Assembly: GCA_964522845.1 (NCBI GenBank)
Contig: CAZFZQ010000021.1
Location: 1 to 13,226, forward strand
DNA length: 13,226 bases
Origin: CAZFZQ01 sp964522845
GTDB lineage: Bacteria > Patescibacteriota > Patescibacteriia > GCA-002772895
Reading direction: 5' to 3'
Shown: positions 1-6,385 of the stretch, piece after piece
How the letters are laid out: each line of letters opens with the position of its first letter
Position numbering within the stretch: the first letter of the stretch is position 1
Notes under the pieces: generated by a model
Told to the model about the DNA's origin: nothing
The model's input: the letters and a program-made list of their open reading frames with translations, nothing else
Databases searched by the model: none
Translations under genes and position numbers: made by a program

Positions 1-15
1 AAATAATAGGGATGC

Positions 16-52
16 TAATTACGAATAATTTACGAATATACGAATTACGAAA
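16..52 (+). repeat. Degenerate TACGAA short repeats in the rplM leader
   Basis: Four copies of TACGAA begin at 20, 31, 39 and 46, spaced 11, 8 and 7 bases apart. The unit matches the perfect ATTACGA 7-mer array inside the ligase gene at 5261-5288, in the same orientation. The tract fills the space just upstream of the rplM start codon and leaves no room for a Shine-Dalgarno site. Confidence 0.7.
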
Positions 53-58
53 ATAATT

Positions 59-397
59 ATGGAAAAAGAAATTTATAAAATTGATGCCGCTGGCCGCGCG
101 CCCGGAAGAGTGGCCTCCGAAATGGCCAAGGTTTTGATGGGCAAAAACAAAGCCGATTATTTGTCATATAAAGATAATGACGGGATTATTGAAGTTTCGG
201 GCGTGAACAAAATGAAAATTACCGGCAAAAAAATGGAACAGCATACCTATTACAGCTACAGCGGATACGCCGGCGGTTTGAAAAGAAAGTTAATGAAAGA
301 TGTCACGCCGGAATTTGTTTTGCGCCACGCGGTATTTTCCATGTTGCCCAGGAATGGCCAAATCAAGGCGAGAATGAAAAGAATAAAATTTGTATAA
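59..397 (+). CDS. rplM: Ribosomal protein uL13 (50S), short form
   Basis: This is large-subunit ribosomal protein L13, which binds 23S rRNA early in 50S assembly. The N-terminal IDAAGRAPGRVASEMAKVL segment, GKNKADYL near residue 28, the central SGYAGGLK and the late FSMLPRNG motif all match the family. At 112 residues it is about 30 shorter than the usual ~142. It lacks the first dozen residues before the IDA strand, and it stops right after the RMKRIKFV strand, where E. coli L13 has about 18 more residues. Shortened ribosomal proteins are typical of reduced CPR genomes. It precedes rpsI by 9 bases, the classic rplM-rpsI pair. There is no Shine-Dalgarno before the ATG. Confidence 0.96.
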   Translation: MEKEIYKIDAAGRAPGRVASEMAKVLMGKNKADYLSYKDNDGIIEVSGVNKMKITGKKMEQHTYYSYSGYAGGLKRKLMKDVTPEFVLRHAVFSMLPRNGQIKARMKRIKFV

Positions 398-406
398 AAT
401 AAATTT

Positions 407-994
407 ATGGCAGAAGAAAAATTGGTCAAAGAAAAGAAAGCGGCGGTGAAAAAAACAGTCGAGAAAAAACCTCGCGTGAAAAAACCGGCCGTGAAAAAAG
501 AAAAGCCGGTAAAAGCGGAGGCGCAAGTTTTGGAAACCGCGGAAGCGCCGGAAGCGAAAGTCAGTATCATCCCAAAAGAAGAAGCTGCGGATGAAAAACG
601 CAAGCCCGGATTTTTGCAAGCCGTCGGACGCAGAAAAGAATCTGTCGCGCGCGTGAAAATGTTTAAAAACGGCAAAGGCGCCGCTACCGTGAACGGCAAA
701 GACATAAAAGAATATTTTGGTTCCGATCTTTTGGTTGATTTGGCTTTAGGCGCGTTAAACAACGTGAGCCAGTTGAACAAGATCGATATTTCAGCCAAAG
801 TTTCCGGCGGCGGAAAAAAATCCCAAGCCGAATCTATCCGGCTGGGAACTGCCAGGGCGCTTTTGCTTTTAAATCCTATTTTTAAGAAAAACTTGCGCAA
901 GGTTGGATTTTTAACCCGCGATCCGAGAATGAAAGAAAGAAAGAAATTCGGCCTGAAGAAGGCTCGCAGAGCTCCGCAGTGGGCAAAACGTTAA
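407..994 (+). CDS. rpsI: Ribosomal protein uS9 (30S) with Lys/Ala/Glu-rich N-terminal extension
   Basis: Small-subunit protein S9, whose C-terminal tail reaches the P-site tRNA. The conserved core starts near residue 69 with FLQAVGRRKESVARV, continues through SGGGKKSQAESIRLGTARAL, and ends with the invariant-type tail KKARRAPQWAKR, so the C-terminus is intact. The first ~68 residues are an added low-complexity segment, first Lys/Val/Ala/Pro repeats and then Glu/Ala, bringing the protein to 195 residues against about 130 usually. It follows rplM closely with no Shine-Dalgarno (an A/T-rich spacer) and is followed at once by a terminator. The extension is probably disordered and basic. Whether it binds rRNA cannot be told from the sequence. 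Confidence 0.96.
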   Translation: MAEEKLVKEKKAAVKKTVEKKPRVKKPAVKKEKPVKAEAQVLETAEAPEAKVSIIPKEEAADEKRKPGFLQAVGRRKESVARVKMFKNGKGAATVNGKDIKEYFGSDLLVDLALGALNNVSQLNKIDISAKVSGGGKKSQAESIRLGTARALLLLNPIFKKNLRKVGFLTRDPRMKERKKFGLKKARRAPQWAKR

Positions 995-999
995 AAACA

Positions 1000-1023
1000 A
1001 AAATCCCCCGAAAGGGGGATTTT
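1000..1023 (+). terminator. Intrinsic terminator after rpsI
   Basis: A perfect 10-bp stem, AAAATCCCCC (1000-1009) with GGGGGATTTT (1014-1023), closes on a GAAA tetraloop five bases after the rpsI stop. The A and T runs lie within the stem, so it could work in both directions. It marks the end of the ribosomal operon. Confidence 0.9.
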
Positions 1024-1026
1024 GAA

Positions 1027-1055
1027 TTGAAAAATTCCGCTAAAAATGGTAAGAT
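1027..1055 (+). promoter_or_regulatory. Candidate extended -10 promoter for the flippase gene
   Basis: TTGAAA (1027-1032) is separated by 17 bases from TAAGAT (1050-1055). The spacer ends in TGG, giving the TGn of an extended -10 box. Transcription should start near 1062, leaving a leader of about 7 bases before the ATG at 1069 and no place for a Shine-Dalgarno. The arrangement is the same as at three other sites in this window. Confidence 0.6.
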
Positions 1056-1068
1056 CTATTTATAAAAT

Positions 1069-2547
1069 ATGGAACATTCTGCCGGAAGGATAGTCAAAAA
1101 TACCATTATTTTTACCGCCGCTCTTTTAGTCCAAAAGATTATTGCTTTTGGCAATTTTTTATACCTGTCGTCAAATCTTTCGCCATCGGTTTTGGGAGGC
1201 TATGTTTGGGCGCTATCTTTTACCACCATGTTCGGTATTATTTCCGACCTCGGGCTCTCATATATTTTAATTCGCGACGCGTCCAAAGATCAAAAAGACG
1301 ATGAAAAATATTTTCAAAATGTTTTGGGGCTGAAATTACCGCTTATCGCCGCCGCGCTCATATCATGTCTCGCGGTTCTTTTTGCCACCAAGAGCGATCC
1401 GCAAGTTATCGCCTTGGTTTTGCTTTCATCCGCGCTTATGGTTTTTGACGGTTTTAGCATTATATTTTATTCTTTTTTGCGCGCCAAGCAATTATTGTCT
1501 TACGAATCATTGGGCGTTATCGGTTTTCAAATAATTTCTTTTGCCGGCGCGGTCATCGCCCTTATGAACGGAAAAAATATTACGGGCGTGATGGCGGCCC
1601 TGGCTTTTGCCGGATTTGTCAACTGCCTATATTCCGGAATAGTTTTCCGGAAAAATTTTAAATTTAAATTCCGCCCGCGGTTAGAAAAAAATATGGTCGC
1701 GTATTTTTTCCGCCTGATGCCGGCTTTCGCGCTCTCGGGAATTTTTGTGCGCATTTATAACGCGTCTGACTCCGTTATTTTGGGATATATGAAAGGCGAC
1801 GCGGCTGTGGGATTATTCAGCATTCCGGCTAAAGCCGTCACGGCTTTCCAGGCGCTGATTCCCGGAGCTTTCGCGGCCACGATTTATCCTTCCATGGCCA
1901 ATTTTTATGCCACCTCGCGCGAAAAATTAGTTTCTCTTTTTGAAAAATCATTCAATTATTTATCGCTTATTGCCGCGCCTTTGGCAATCGGATTATATGT
2001 TGTCGCCGAACCGGTTATGCAATTTATTTGGCCGAAATATATTGGCGCGGTCTCAACTTTCCAGATTATGGCGCTGGCCCTGCCCTTTATATTTTTAGCA
2101 TTTCCCACGGGACACCTATTGCGCGCTTGCGACAAACAAAATATAAATACGGTAAACCGCGGAATTATCATGCTGCTTTCGGTAGTGTTAAACCTTATTT
2201 TAGTTTATTATTACGGAGTTTTCGGCGCGGGCATCACATTTTTAATCGTCAATATTATTTTGCTTGCCGCGGATTTAGTCTATGTGGGTAAAATTATTGA
2301 TTACAGTCGGAAAAATATTATCTGGTATAATTTTAAAGTTTTGCTGGCGTCATTTTTAATGGCCGTATCGGTTTTGGCATCATTAAAATATTTGGCGTTT
2401 TATTTTGCCATTGTGATAGGCATTATAATTTTTATTATAGCATGTTGGGCGCTCAAAATTTTAAACAAAAAAGAACTGTCTTTTTTGGTGGAGAGTATAA
2501 AAGTTAAAAAAATTACCAAAGATGAAGACATTGCTGATCACAATTGA
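1069..2547 (+). CDS. Wzx-type polysaccharide/lipid-linked oligosaccharide flippase
   Basis: A 492-residue multi-pass membrane protein of the polysaccharide-export (MATE/MOP-like) superfamily, expected to flip lipid-linked sugars across the cytoplasmic membrane. The N-terminus (GRIVKNTIIFTAALLVQKII, then a second hydrophobic span near residue 40) is typical, as are SDLGLSYILIRDASKD near residue 64 and the central FVRIYNASDSVILGYMKGDAAVG-type block near residues 225-250. Hydrophobic segments are spread over the full length, consistent with about 12-14 helices. It is the first gene of the glycan set and its 3' end overlaps the GT4 gene by 26 bases. The ATG follows the predicted transcription start by about 7 bases with no Shine-Dalgarno. 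It ends in TGA. By my count only about 4 of some 55 alanines use GCA. The exact substrate is unknown. Confidence 0.88.
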   Translation: MEHSAGRIVKNTIIFTAALLVQKIIAFGNFLYLSSNLSPSVLGGYVWALSFTTMFGIISDLGLSYILIRDASKDQKDDEKYFQNVLGLKLPLIAAALISCLAVLFATKSDPQVIALVLLSSALMVFDGFSIIFYSFLRAKQLLSYESLGVIGFQIISFAGAVIALMNGKNITGVMAALAFAGFVNCLYSGIVFRKNFKFKFRPRLEKNMVAYFFRLMPAFALSGIFVRIYNASDSVILGYMKGDAAVGLFSIPAKAVTAFQALIPGAFAATIYPSMANFYATSREKLVSLFEKSFNYLSLIAAPLAIGLYVVAEPVMQFIWPKYIGAVSTFQIMALALPFIFLAFPTGHLLRACDKQNINTVNRGIIMLLSVVLNLILVYYYGVFGAGITFLIVNIILLAADLVYVGKIIDYSRKNIIWYNFKVLLASFLMAVSVLASLKYLAFYFAIVIGIIIFIIACWALKILNKKELSFLVESIKVKKITKDEDIADHN

Positions 2548-3532
2548 TTATCTCCCATCAACCGGCGGCGTGGCGCGGTATTTGGAAGGATTTAAAAAAA
2601 AATACGGATGTGATATTCTTGCTCCGCAATATTCAGAGGAAAAAGAGGGGATAATCAGAAAAATGTTATTGTGGCCGCTACCTCCCAAGTGGCTGCCGCT
2701 TTTGTTTTGGGGATTATTTTACGCGCGGAACTATGACGAAATTGTCGTAAGCCATATTTTACCCGCCGGGTATGTGGCGCTCCTCGCAAGAAAACCCTAC
2801 ACTGTTATTTTGCATGGACTGGATATCGTTAACGCGTCAAAAAACAGATGGAAAAGATATTGGGCTAAAAAGATTTTGAACCGCGCGGAACGGATTGTGG
2901 TAAACAGTAAGGCAACGGGCGAGCTTCTCCGCAAACTGCTCGGCGATTTATATAATTATGATATTGAATATCCTCGCATTAGCCCCTTAGATAAACCGCA
3001 AAAAGATTTGCGGGTTGAATTTCCCGGCAAAAAAATTATTTTATCTTTGGGGCGGCTTGTGGCGCGCAAAGGGCAGGCAAAAATTTTACGCCTGATGCCG
3101 CGCATACTCCAAGCGGTACCGGAGGCGATTTTTGTCATCGCGGGAGGAGGGCCGGAGAGAGCAAATCTCAAATCTCAAATCTTAAATTACAAATTGGAGA
3201 ATCACGTTTTTTTACTGGGAAAAGTTAAAGAAACTGAATTGCCGGATTTATATTCCGCTTGTGATGTGTTTGTGGTGCCGTCATTGCCGTCAAAAGACAA
3301 CTGGGAGGGATTTGGCATGGTTTGTTTGGAAGCGGCATATTTTAGCAAGCCGGTTGTCGTCACTAATGTCGGCGGCCTGCCAGAGGCAATAGAGGATGGC
3401 AAGACGGGTTATGTGGCGCAAGATGATGAGGAACTTTTAGAAAAAATAATATTGTTATTGAAAGATGAGGAGTTGGCTGGAAAAATGGGTGAAGCTGGGA
3501 AAGAACGGGTTATTCAAAAGTTTTTGGTATAA
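2522..3532 (+). CDS. GT-B glycosyltransferase, family 4-like, C-terminally short
   Basis: A cytosolic or membrane-associated retaining glycosyltransferase that would add a sugar from an NDP-sugar donor to a lipid-linked glycan. Seen are the N-terminal TGGVARYLEGF (residues 14-24), HGLD (98-101), the linker-region SLGRLVARKGQ (175-185), VIAGGGPER (205-213), and the donor-site EX7E motif as E262 to E270 in EGFGMVCLE. At 336 residues it stops at KERVIQKFLV, where relatives usually continue for 20-25 residues through the terminal helix. A 7-mer repeat palindrome starts 4 bases after the stop and may have removed that tail. Residues 215-227 are encoded by a 7-bp tandem repeat. It overlaps the flippase gene by 26 bases and has no Shine-Dalgarno. 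Confidence 0.88.
   Translation: MKTLLITIDYLPSTGGVARYLEGFKKKYGCDILAPQYSEEKEGIIRKMLLWPLPPKWLPLLFWGLFYARNYDEIVVSHILPAGYVALLARKPYTVILHGLDIVNASKNRWKRYWAKKILNRAERIVVNSKATGELLRKLLGDLYNYDIEYPRISPLDKPQKDLRVEFPGKKIILSLGRLVARKGQAKILRLMPRILQAVPEAIFVIAGGGPERANLKSQILNYKLENHVFLLGKVKETELPDLYSACDVFVVPSLPSKDNWEGFGMVCLEAAYFSKPVVVTNVGGLPEAIEDGKTGYVAQDDEELLEKIILLLKDEELAGKMGEAGKERVIQKFLV
3163..3197 (+). repeat. In-gene 7-mer tandem repeat (AAATCTC type)
   Basis: Five consecutive 7-mers: AAATCTC, AAATCTC, AAATCTT, AAATTAC, AAATTGG. They encode NLKSQILNYKLEN in the GT4 enzyme. Because 7 is not a multiple of 3, a perfect array reads through the same seven codons (KSQISNL) in every frame, and none is a stop. The reverse complement, GAGATTT, gives TGA. 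Confidence 0.75.
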
Positions 3533-3535
3533 GTA

Positions 3536-3636
3536 TCATTTATCAATTTTCATTTATCAATGAAGTACCAATGATCATTTCTCAATTGAAAAATGACACT
3601 TCAGTGAAAAATGGTAAATGAAAAATGAAAAATATG
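3536..3636. repeat. Palindromic 7-mer repeat region between GT4 and GT2
   Basis: The left arm, 3536-3567, begins with four 7-mers (TCATTTA, TCAATTT, TCATTTA, TCAATGA). The right arm, 3597-3628, pairs with it at about 25 of 32 positions, and its side carries AAATGGT, AAATGAA, AAATGAA, AAATATG (3609-3636). The core also holds small palindromes (AATGATCATT, TCAATTGA). The element fills the whole 92-base gap, starts just after the GT4 stop and supplies both candidate GT2 start codons (3625 and 3634). Confidence 0.75.
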
Positions 3637-4431
3637 ATTTCGGTGATTATACCCTTATACAATAAACGAAAAACTATAATAGGAACGATCAATTCTATTC
3701 TTAACCAATCTTATAAAGATTTGGAAATTATTGTGGTTGATGACGGATCAACCGATGGGTCTTTAGGTGTCGTTGCGAGCCTTTCTGAAGGCGTGGCAAT
3801 CTCGCAAACAACGGGATCGCCACGCTTGGATTACCAAGCTCGCGATGACAGTAGAATTAAAATTATCTCCGGCCTGGGACACTTCGGCGGTAATTGGGCG
3901 AGAAATTATGGCGCGCATTTGGCGCAAGGAGAATATTTATTTTTTTGTGACGCGGATATTATTTTAAAAAAAGACGCCTTTCAAAAATTACTCGCGGCGC
4001 TGGAAGCCGCCGCTTCTTTCAAAGAGGGGGACGCTCCTTCCTACCCCACCTTTTCAAAGGGGGGGAGCGGGGGGGTCGCTTACGCGTATTGTTCTTTTCG
4101 GCTGGGATGGAAAAAAATGCCAAGCCGGTTGTTCGACGCGGAGCAATTAAAAAAATGTAATTATATTTCTACTATGTCGCTAATTCGGCGCAAAGATTTT
4201 TCCGGCTTTGATGAAAACATAAAAAAATTTCAGGATTGGGATTTGTGGCTTACGATGCTTAGGCAGGGGAAACGAGGAGTATTTGTCCCACAAGTTTTAT
4301 TTACAGCCCTGCCGACTAAGATTGGAATTAGCAAATGGCTGCCAAAATTTTTTTACAAACTGCCATGGTTAAGGGAAGTTAAAAAATATAATGAAGCAAA
4401 AGAGATCATTATAAAAAAGCATAGATTATAA
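3625..4431 (+). CDS. GT-A glycosyltransferase, family 2, with two in-frame repeat insertions
   Basis: A family 2 inverting glycosyltransferase, probably extending the lipid-linked glycan at the inner membrane face. Seen are the N-terminal ISVIIPLYNK, nucleotide-binding DDGSTDGS (residues 39-46), the metal-binding DAD motif (109-111), AYAYCSFRLGW (152-162) and QDWDLWL (203-209), which carries the likely catalytic acid region. Two segments do not belong to the fold. Residues ~47-76 are encoded by a hairpin repeat (3767-3851), and residues ~131-151 by a G/C-run repeat (4017-4077). Both keep the frame, and the flanking motifs are intact, so the enzyme may still work. The start at 3625 lies in a 7-mer repeat; M4 (3634) is an equally plausible start because MISVIIPLYN is the normal family beginning. 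No Shine-Dalgarno is present. Confidence 0.88.
   Translation: MKNMISVIIPLYNKRKTIIGTINSILNQSYKDLEIIVVDDGSTDGSLGVVASLSEGVAISQTTGSPRLDYQARDDSRIKIISGLGHFGGNWARNYGAHLAQGEYLFFCDADIILKKDAFQKLLAALEAAASFKEGDAPSYPTFSKGGSGGVAYAYCSFRLGWKKMPSRLFDAEQLKKCNYISTMSLIRRKDFSGFDENIKKFQDWDLWLTMLRQGKRGVFVPQVLFTALPTKIGISKWLPKFFYKLPWLREVKKYNEAKEIIIKKHRL
3767..3851. repeat. Dispersed palindromic element inserted in frame in the GT2 gene
   Basis: The outer arms GTGTCGTTGCGAGC (3767-3780) and GCTCGCGATGACAG (3838-3851) pair at 11 of 14 positions. The inner arms GCGTGGCAATCTCG (3791-3804) and CGGGATCGCCACGC (3812-3825) pair at 12 of 14. The wording strongly resembles the widespread bacterial repeat with GTCATTGCGAG and GGCAATCTC arms. 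It codes for residues ~48-76 without a stop. Confidence 0.85.
4017..4077. repeat. Second repeat-like insertion in the GT2 gene (G/C-run element)
   Basis: A tract with C runs followed by G runs, including CCCCACCTTTT followed by CAAAGGGGGGG, which can fold back imperfectly. TTTCAAAG occurs at 4017 and again at 4052 as a direct repeat. It encodes a low-complexity Gly/Pro/Ser peptide (residues ~131-151) between two conserved GT2 blocks. The composition is unlike the surrounding gene, and it resembles the dispersed CCCCCTTT...AAAGGGGG repeats of many bacteria. Confidence 0.6.
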
Positions 4432-4453
4432 AAAAGCCATCACGAATGATGGC
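4430..4453 (-). terminator. Intrinsic terminator of the beta-solenoid gene
   Basis: On the minus strand this reads GCCATCA-TTCG-TGATGGC, a perfect 7-bp stem with a UUCG tetraloop, followed by six T. It begins 7 bases after the TAG stop at 4461. The plus strand has the stem but no T run, so it would not efficiently end the GT2 transcript. Confidence 0.9.
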
Positions 4454-4460
4454 AGATAAT

Positions 4461-4916
4461 CTACTGAGTGAAACAATAAAACCCGTAGTTATAAATTGTT
4501 GCGCCCTTAAGGGATGCGTTGCCTGTGATTGTTGCTCCACGAACTCGTATATTATCGCAGACATGAATATTTTCAAGAATTCTTGAATGATCGGAGACTA
4601 TTGCATTATCGCACGCCAGTGCGTGATCCTGAAGTTGCGCATACCCATGAATCCTTGCTTTACCGCAGACATTTGCATGGTCATAAATCTTTGCGTTTCC
4701 ATATACCTGAGCATCATCGGTAACGTGGGTATAACCATGGAGTTCTGCGAGGTCAACCACTTTCGCCCTATCACAAACCATTGCAAACGGCCCTACAAAA
4801 GCCGTCTCAGCAACATACGCCGTTTCCGCCACAAGCCCTCCGCCATTGGAGTGATGATGATATTTTACTCCATCAATTTCGATTACAGCGTCAGTGTAAA
4901 GAACCTTGGTTTCCAT
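4461..4916 (-). CDS. Left-handed beta-solenoid (YdcK-like hexad repeat) protein, function unknown
   Basis: A 151-residue protein. After a short N-terminal part (TDAVIEIDGVKYHHHSNGGG) it consists almost entirely of about 17 uninterrupted six-residue units, such as AETAYV, AETAFV, CDRAKV, TDDAQV, YGNAKI, YDHANV, CGKARI and CDNAIV, with Ala or small residues and Val/Ile at fixed positions. This predicts a left-handed beta-helix of about six turns, like YdcK-type solenoids. No transferase active site is apparent, so an enzyme assignment is not justified. The start at 4916 is chosen because AAAGGAGG lies 4 bases upstream; the longer frame to 4937 would contain the ribosome site. Alanine codons are 10 GCA, 5 GCG, 4 GCT and no GCC by my count, unlike the neighbours. 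It lies opposite to the glycan genes with its own promoter and terminator, suggesting an acquired cassette. Confidence 0.8.
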   Translation of the reverse strand: METKVLYTDAVIEIDGVKYHHHSNGGGLVAETAYVAETAFVGPFAMVCDRAKVVDLAELHGYTHVTDDAQVYGNAKIYDHANVCGKARIHGYAQLQDHALACDNAIVSDHSRILENIHVCDNIRVRGATITGNASLKGATIYNYGFYCFTQ

Positions 4917-4920
4917 GTAT

Positions 4921-4928
4921 CCTCCTTT
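4921..4928 (-). promoter_or_regulatory. Strong Shine-Dalgarno of the beta-solenoid gene
   Basis: AAAGGAGG on the minus strand, 4 bases before the ATG at 4916. It decides the start codon. Only one other gene in the window has such a site. Confidence 0.85.
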
Positions 4929-4938
4929 GTTACACATA

Positions 4939-4967
4939 AACTTATCATAATTTTATGTCTCCGTCAA
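4939..4967 (-). promoter_or_regulatory. Candidate extended -10 promoter of the beta-solenoid gene
   Basis: On the minus strand TTGACG (4962-4967), 14 bases, TGA, then TAAGTT (4939-4944). The predicted start near 4932 gives a leader of about 16 bases containing the Shine-Dalgarno. The promoter overlaps the divergent ligase start codon at 4955. Confidence 0.6.
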
Positions 4968-6385
4968 GCCCCACATTTACTCTAAAAATCCAATATCCGG
5001 TTTATGCGGCTATAACGCTTTTAGCCCTCTCCTTTTTAGGTTATTTTTACAGTTGGGTGAATATGGCGGGTTTTGTCGGATTTGCGCTTCTATGCCTGGT
5101 TTTAGGGCTCTGGAGGCGTGAATACGCGCTATATCTGGCTCTCCTAGAGCTTATTTTGGGCTCTTTCGGGCATTTATTGAGTATTCAAGCGGGCGTGCTT
5201 AATCTGTCGCTCAGATACGCGTTTTTTGTGATAATAATGGGGTTGTGGATGAAAGACGTAATTACGAATTACGAATTACGAATTACGAATATCAGAAAGA
5301 ATCGGACTATAATTTTTTTAGCATTTTTTTTAATAATCTGGCTATTTGGAATTATTCAAGGTTATTTGCGCGGGCACAATCCGGCGGATATATTTTTTGA
5401 CGCCAACGGTTATCTTTATTTGCTCATGATTTTGCCGGCCATAACATATATAGACACGAAAGAAAAATTATTATGGCTTTTCAAAACTTTTTTTATGGGC
5501 GTTTGCGTGCAGGCATCTGTTTCTTTTGGTTTGTTTATTATTTTTGCAAAATCGCAAAGCACCGGTTTTTTGGAAATTTTATATAAATGGATAAGGGATT
5601 TTCGCATCGGCGAAATTACGCCGCTAAAAAATGGCATCTACCGGATATTTTTGCAATCGCAGATTTTTCTTTTGCCGGGAATTTTTTTGGTTTTTGCAAG
5701 AGATGCGCGCAGAAAAATTTCGCGCCTGAGTTTTGCCGGTTGCGGCGCGGGAATATCGGCGGCTATTTATATCAGTTTATCGCGGAGTTTATGGATCGGC
5801 TTTTGTGCGGGCGCAATAACTTTTGTTCTCATCGGCCTGTATTTAAAAATTGATAAAAAAGTTTTAGCAAAAAGGTGGACGGAAGCGGCATCGGTTGTAT
5901 TCATTGGAATTTTGATAGCAGGATTTTTTATCCCCAAAGATACATCGCTTATTTTTGGCCGGTTTCAAATAGGGGAGAGCGCGGCGGACACGAGAATGGC
6001 GGAACTGCCTCCGCTATTTAGCGCGATCAAAGCGCATCCGATTTTGGGTTATGGTTTTGGCAAAACGCTCACCTTCACCAGCTTTGACCCGCGCGTTGGC
6101 GGCAAGCCATACACGACCTATGCTTTTGAGTGGGGTTATCTGGATATGATTTTGAAATTTGGCATCTTGGGGCTTGCGGCTTATTTATATTTTGTTTGGA
6201 AAATAATAAGCGAGCTGTTTAAAAAATTAAAAAACGAATTATTCTATACTTCATGGGCGCTCGCGTCTTTGGCCGCGCTTCTCTTCGTGCATATTTTTAC
6301 GCCATATTTAAACCATCCGTTGGGAATCGGAATTTTGATTTTAGGAGGGGTGGTGGCGAATATTGACCAAAAGGCGGAAACGTGA
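4955..6385 (+). CDS. O-antigen ligase / Wzy-type polymerase membrane protein
   Basis: A 476-residue multi-pass protein of the O-antigen ligase family, which transfers or polymerises lipid-linked glycan on the outer face of the membrane. Hydrophobic helices run along the length. The family signature regions are SLSRSLWIGF (274-283), the large extracytoplasmic loop with RMAELPPLFSAIKAHPILGYGFG-like sequence (residues ~347-369) and EWGYLDMILKFGILG (392-406). Residues 103-112 (ITNYELRITN) come from a 7-bp repeat array and fall in a loop between membrane helices. No Shine-Dalgarno precedes the ATG, and I found no convincing promoter of its own. Ligase versus polymerase cannot be separated by sequence alone. 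The TGA stop (6383-6385) doubles as the TGn of the next gene's promoter. Confidence 0.85.
   Translation: MSPSSPTFTLKIQYPVYAAITLLALSFLGYFYSWVNMAGFVGFALLCLVLGLWRREYALYLALLELILGSFGHLLSIQAGVLNLSLRYAFFVIIMGLWMKDVITNYELRITNIRKNRTIIFLAFFLIIWLFGIIQGYLRGHNPADIFFDANGYLYLLMILPAITYIDTKEKLLWLFKTFFMGVCVQASVSFGLFIIFAKSQSTGFLEILYKWIRDFRIGEITPLKNGIYRIFLQSQIFLLPGIFLVFARDARRKISRLSFAGCGAGISAAIYISLSRSLWIGFCAGAITFVLIGLYLKIDKKVLAKRWTEAASVVFIGILIAGFFIPKDTSLIFGRFQIGESAADTRMAELPPLFSAIKAHPILGYGFGKTLTFTSFDPRVGGKPYTTYAFEWGYLDMILKFGILGLAAYLYFVWKIISELFKKLKNELFYTSWALASLAALLFVHIFTPYLNHPLGIGILILGGVVANIDQKAET
5261..5288 (+). repeat. Perfect 4x ATTACGA 7-mer array inside the ligase gene
   Basis: Four exact copies of ATTACGA end to end. 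They encode ITNYELRIT plus part of the next codon, adding a polar peptide. A 7-bp unit cycles through all frames, and here all seven codons are sense codons. The reverse complement TCGTAAT would give TAA in every frame. Related TACGAA copies precede rplM. Confidence 0.92.

Noticed and set aside
256..900. Long minus-strand open frames opposite rplM/rpsI
   Set aside because: Low-complexity Phe-rich translations antisense to two certain ribosomal genes; shadows of the Lys-rich S9 tail.
3767..4077. Insertion sequence remnants in the GT2 gene
   Set aside because: No transposase coding or long terminal inverted repeats. The inserts are short hairpin-type repeats that keep the frame.
4461..4916. 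Acyltransferase (hexapeptide transferase) call for the beta-solenoid protein
   Set aside because: The hexads are present, but no catalytic His or loop insertion typical of the acetyltransferases is visible. Left as function unknown.
4587..4985. 132-residue plus-strand frame across the beta-solenoid gene
   Set aside because: The minus-strand frame shows regular hexads, Shine-Dalgarno, promoter and terminator. The plus frame has none of these.
5261..5288. Possible CRISPR-like array
   Set aside because: Units are 7 bases and contiguous, with no spacers; no cas genes in the window.
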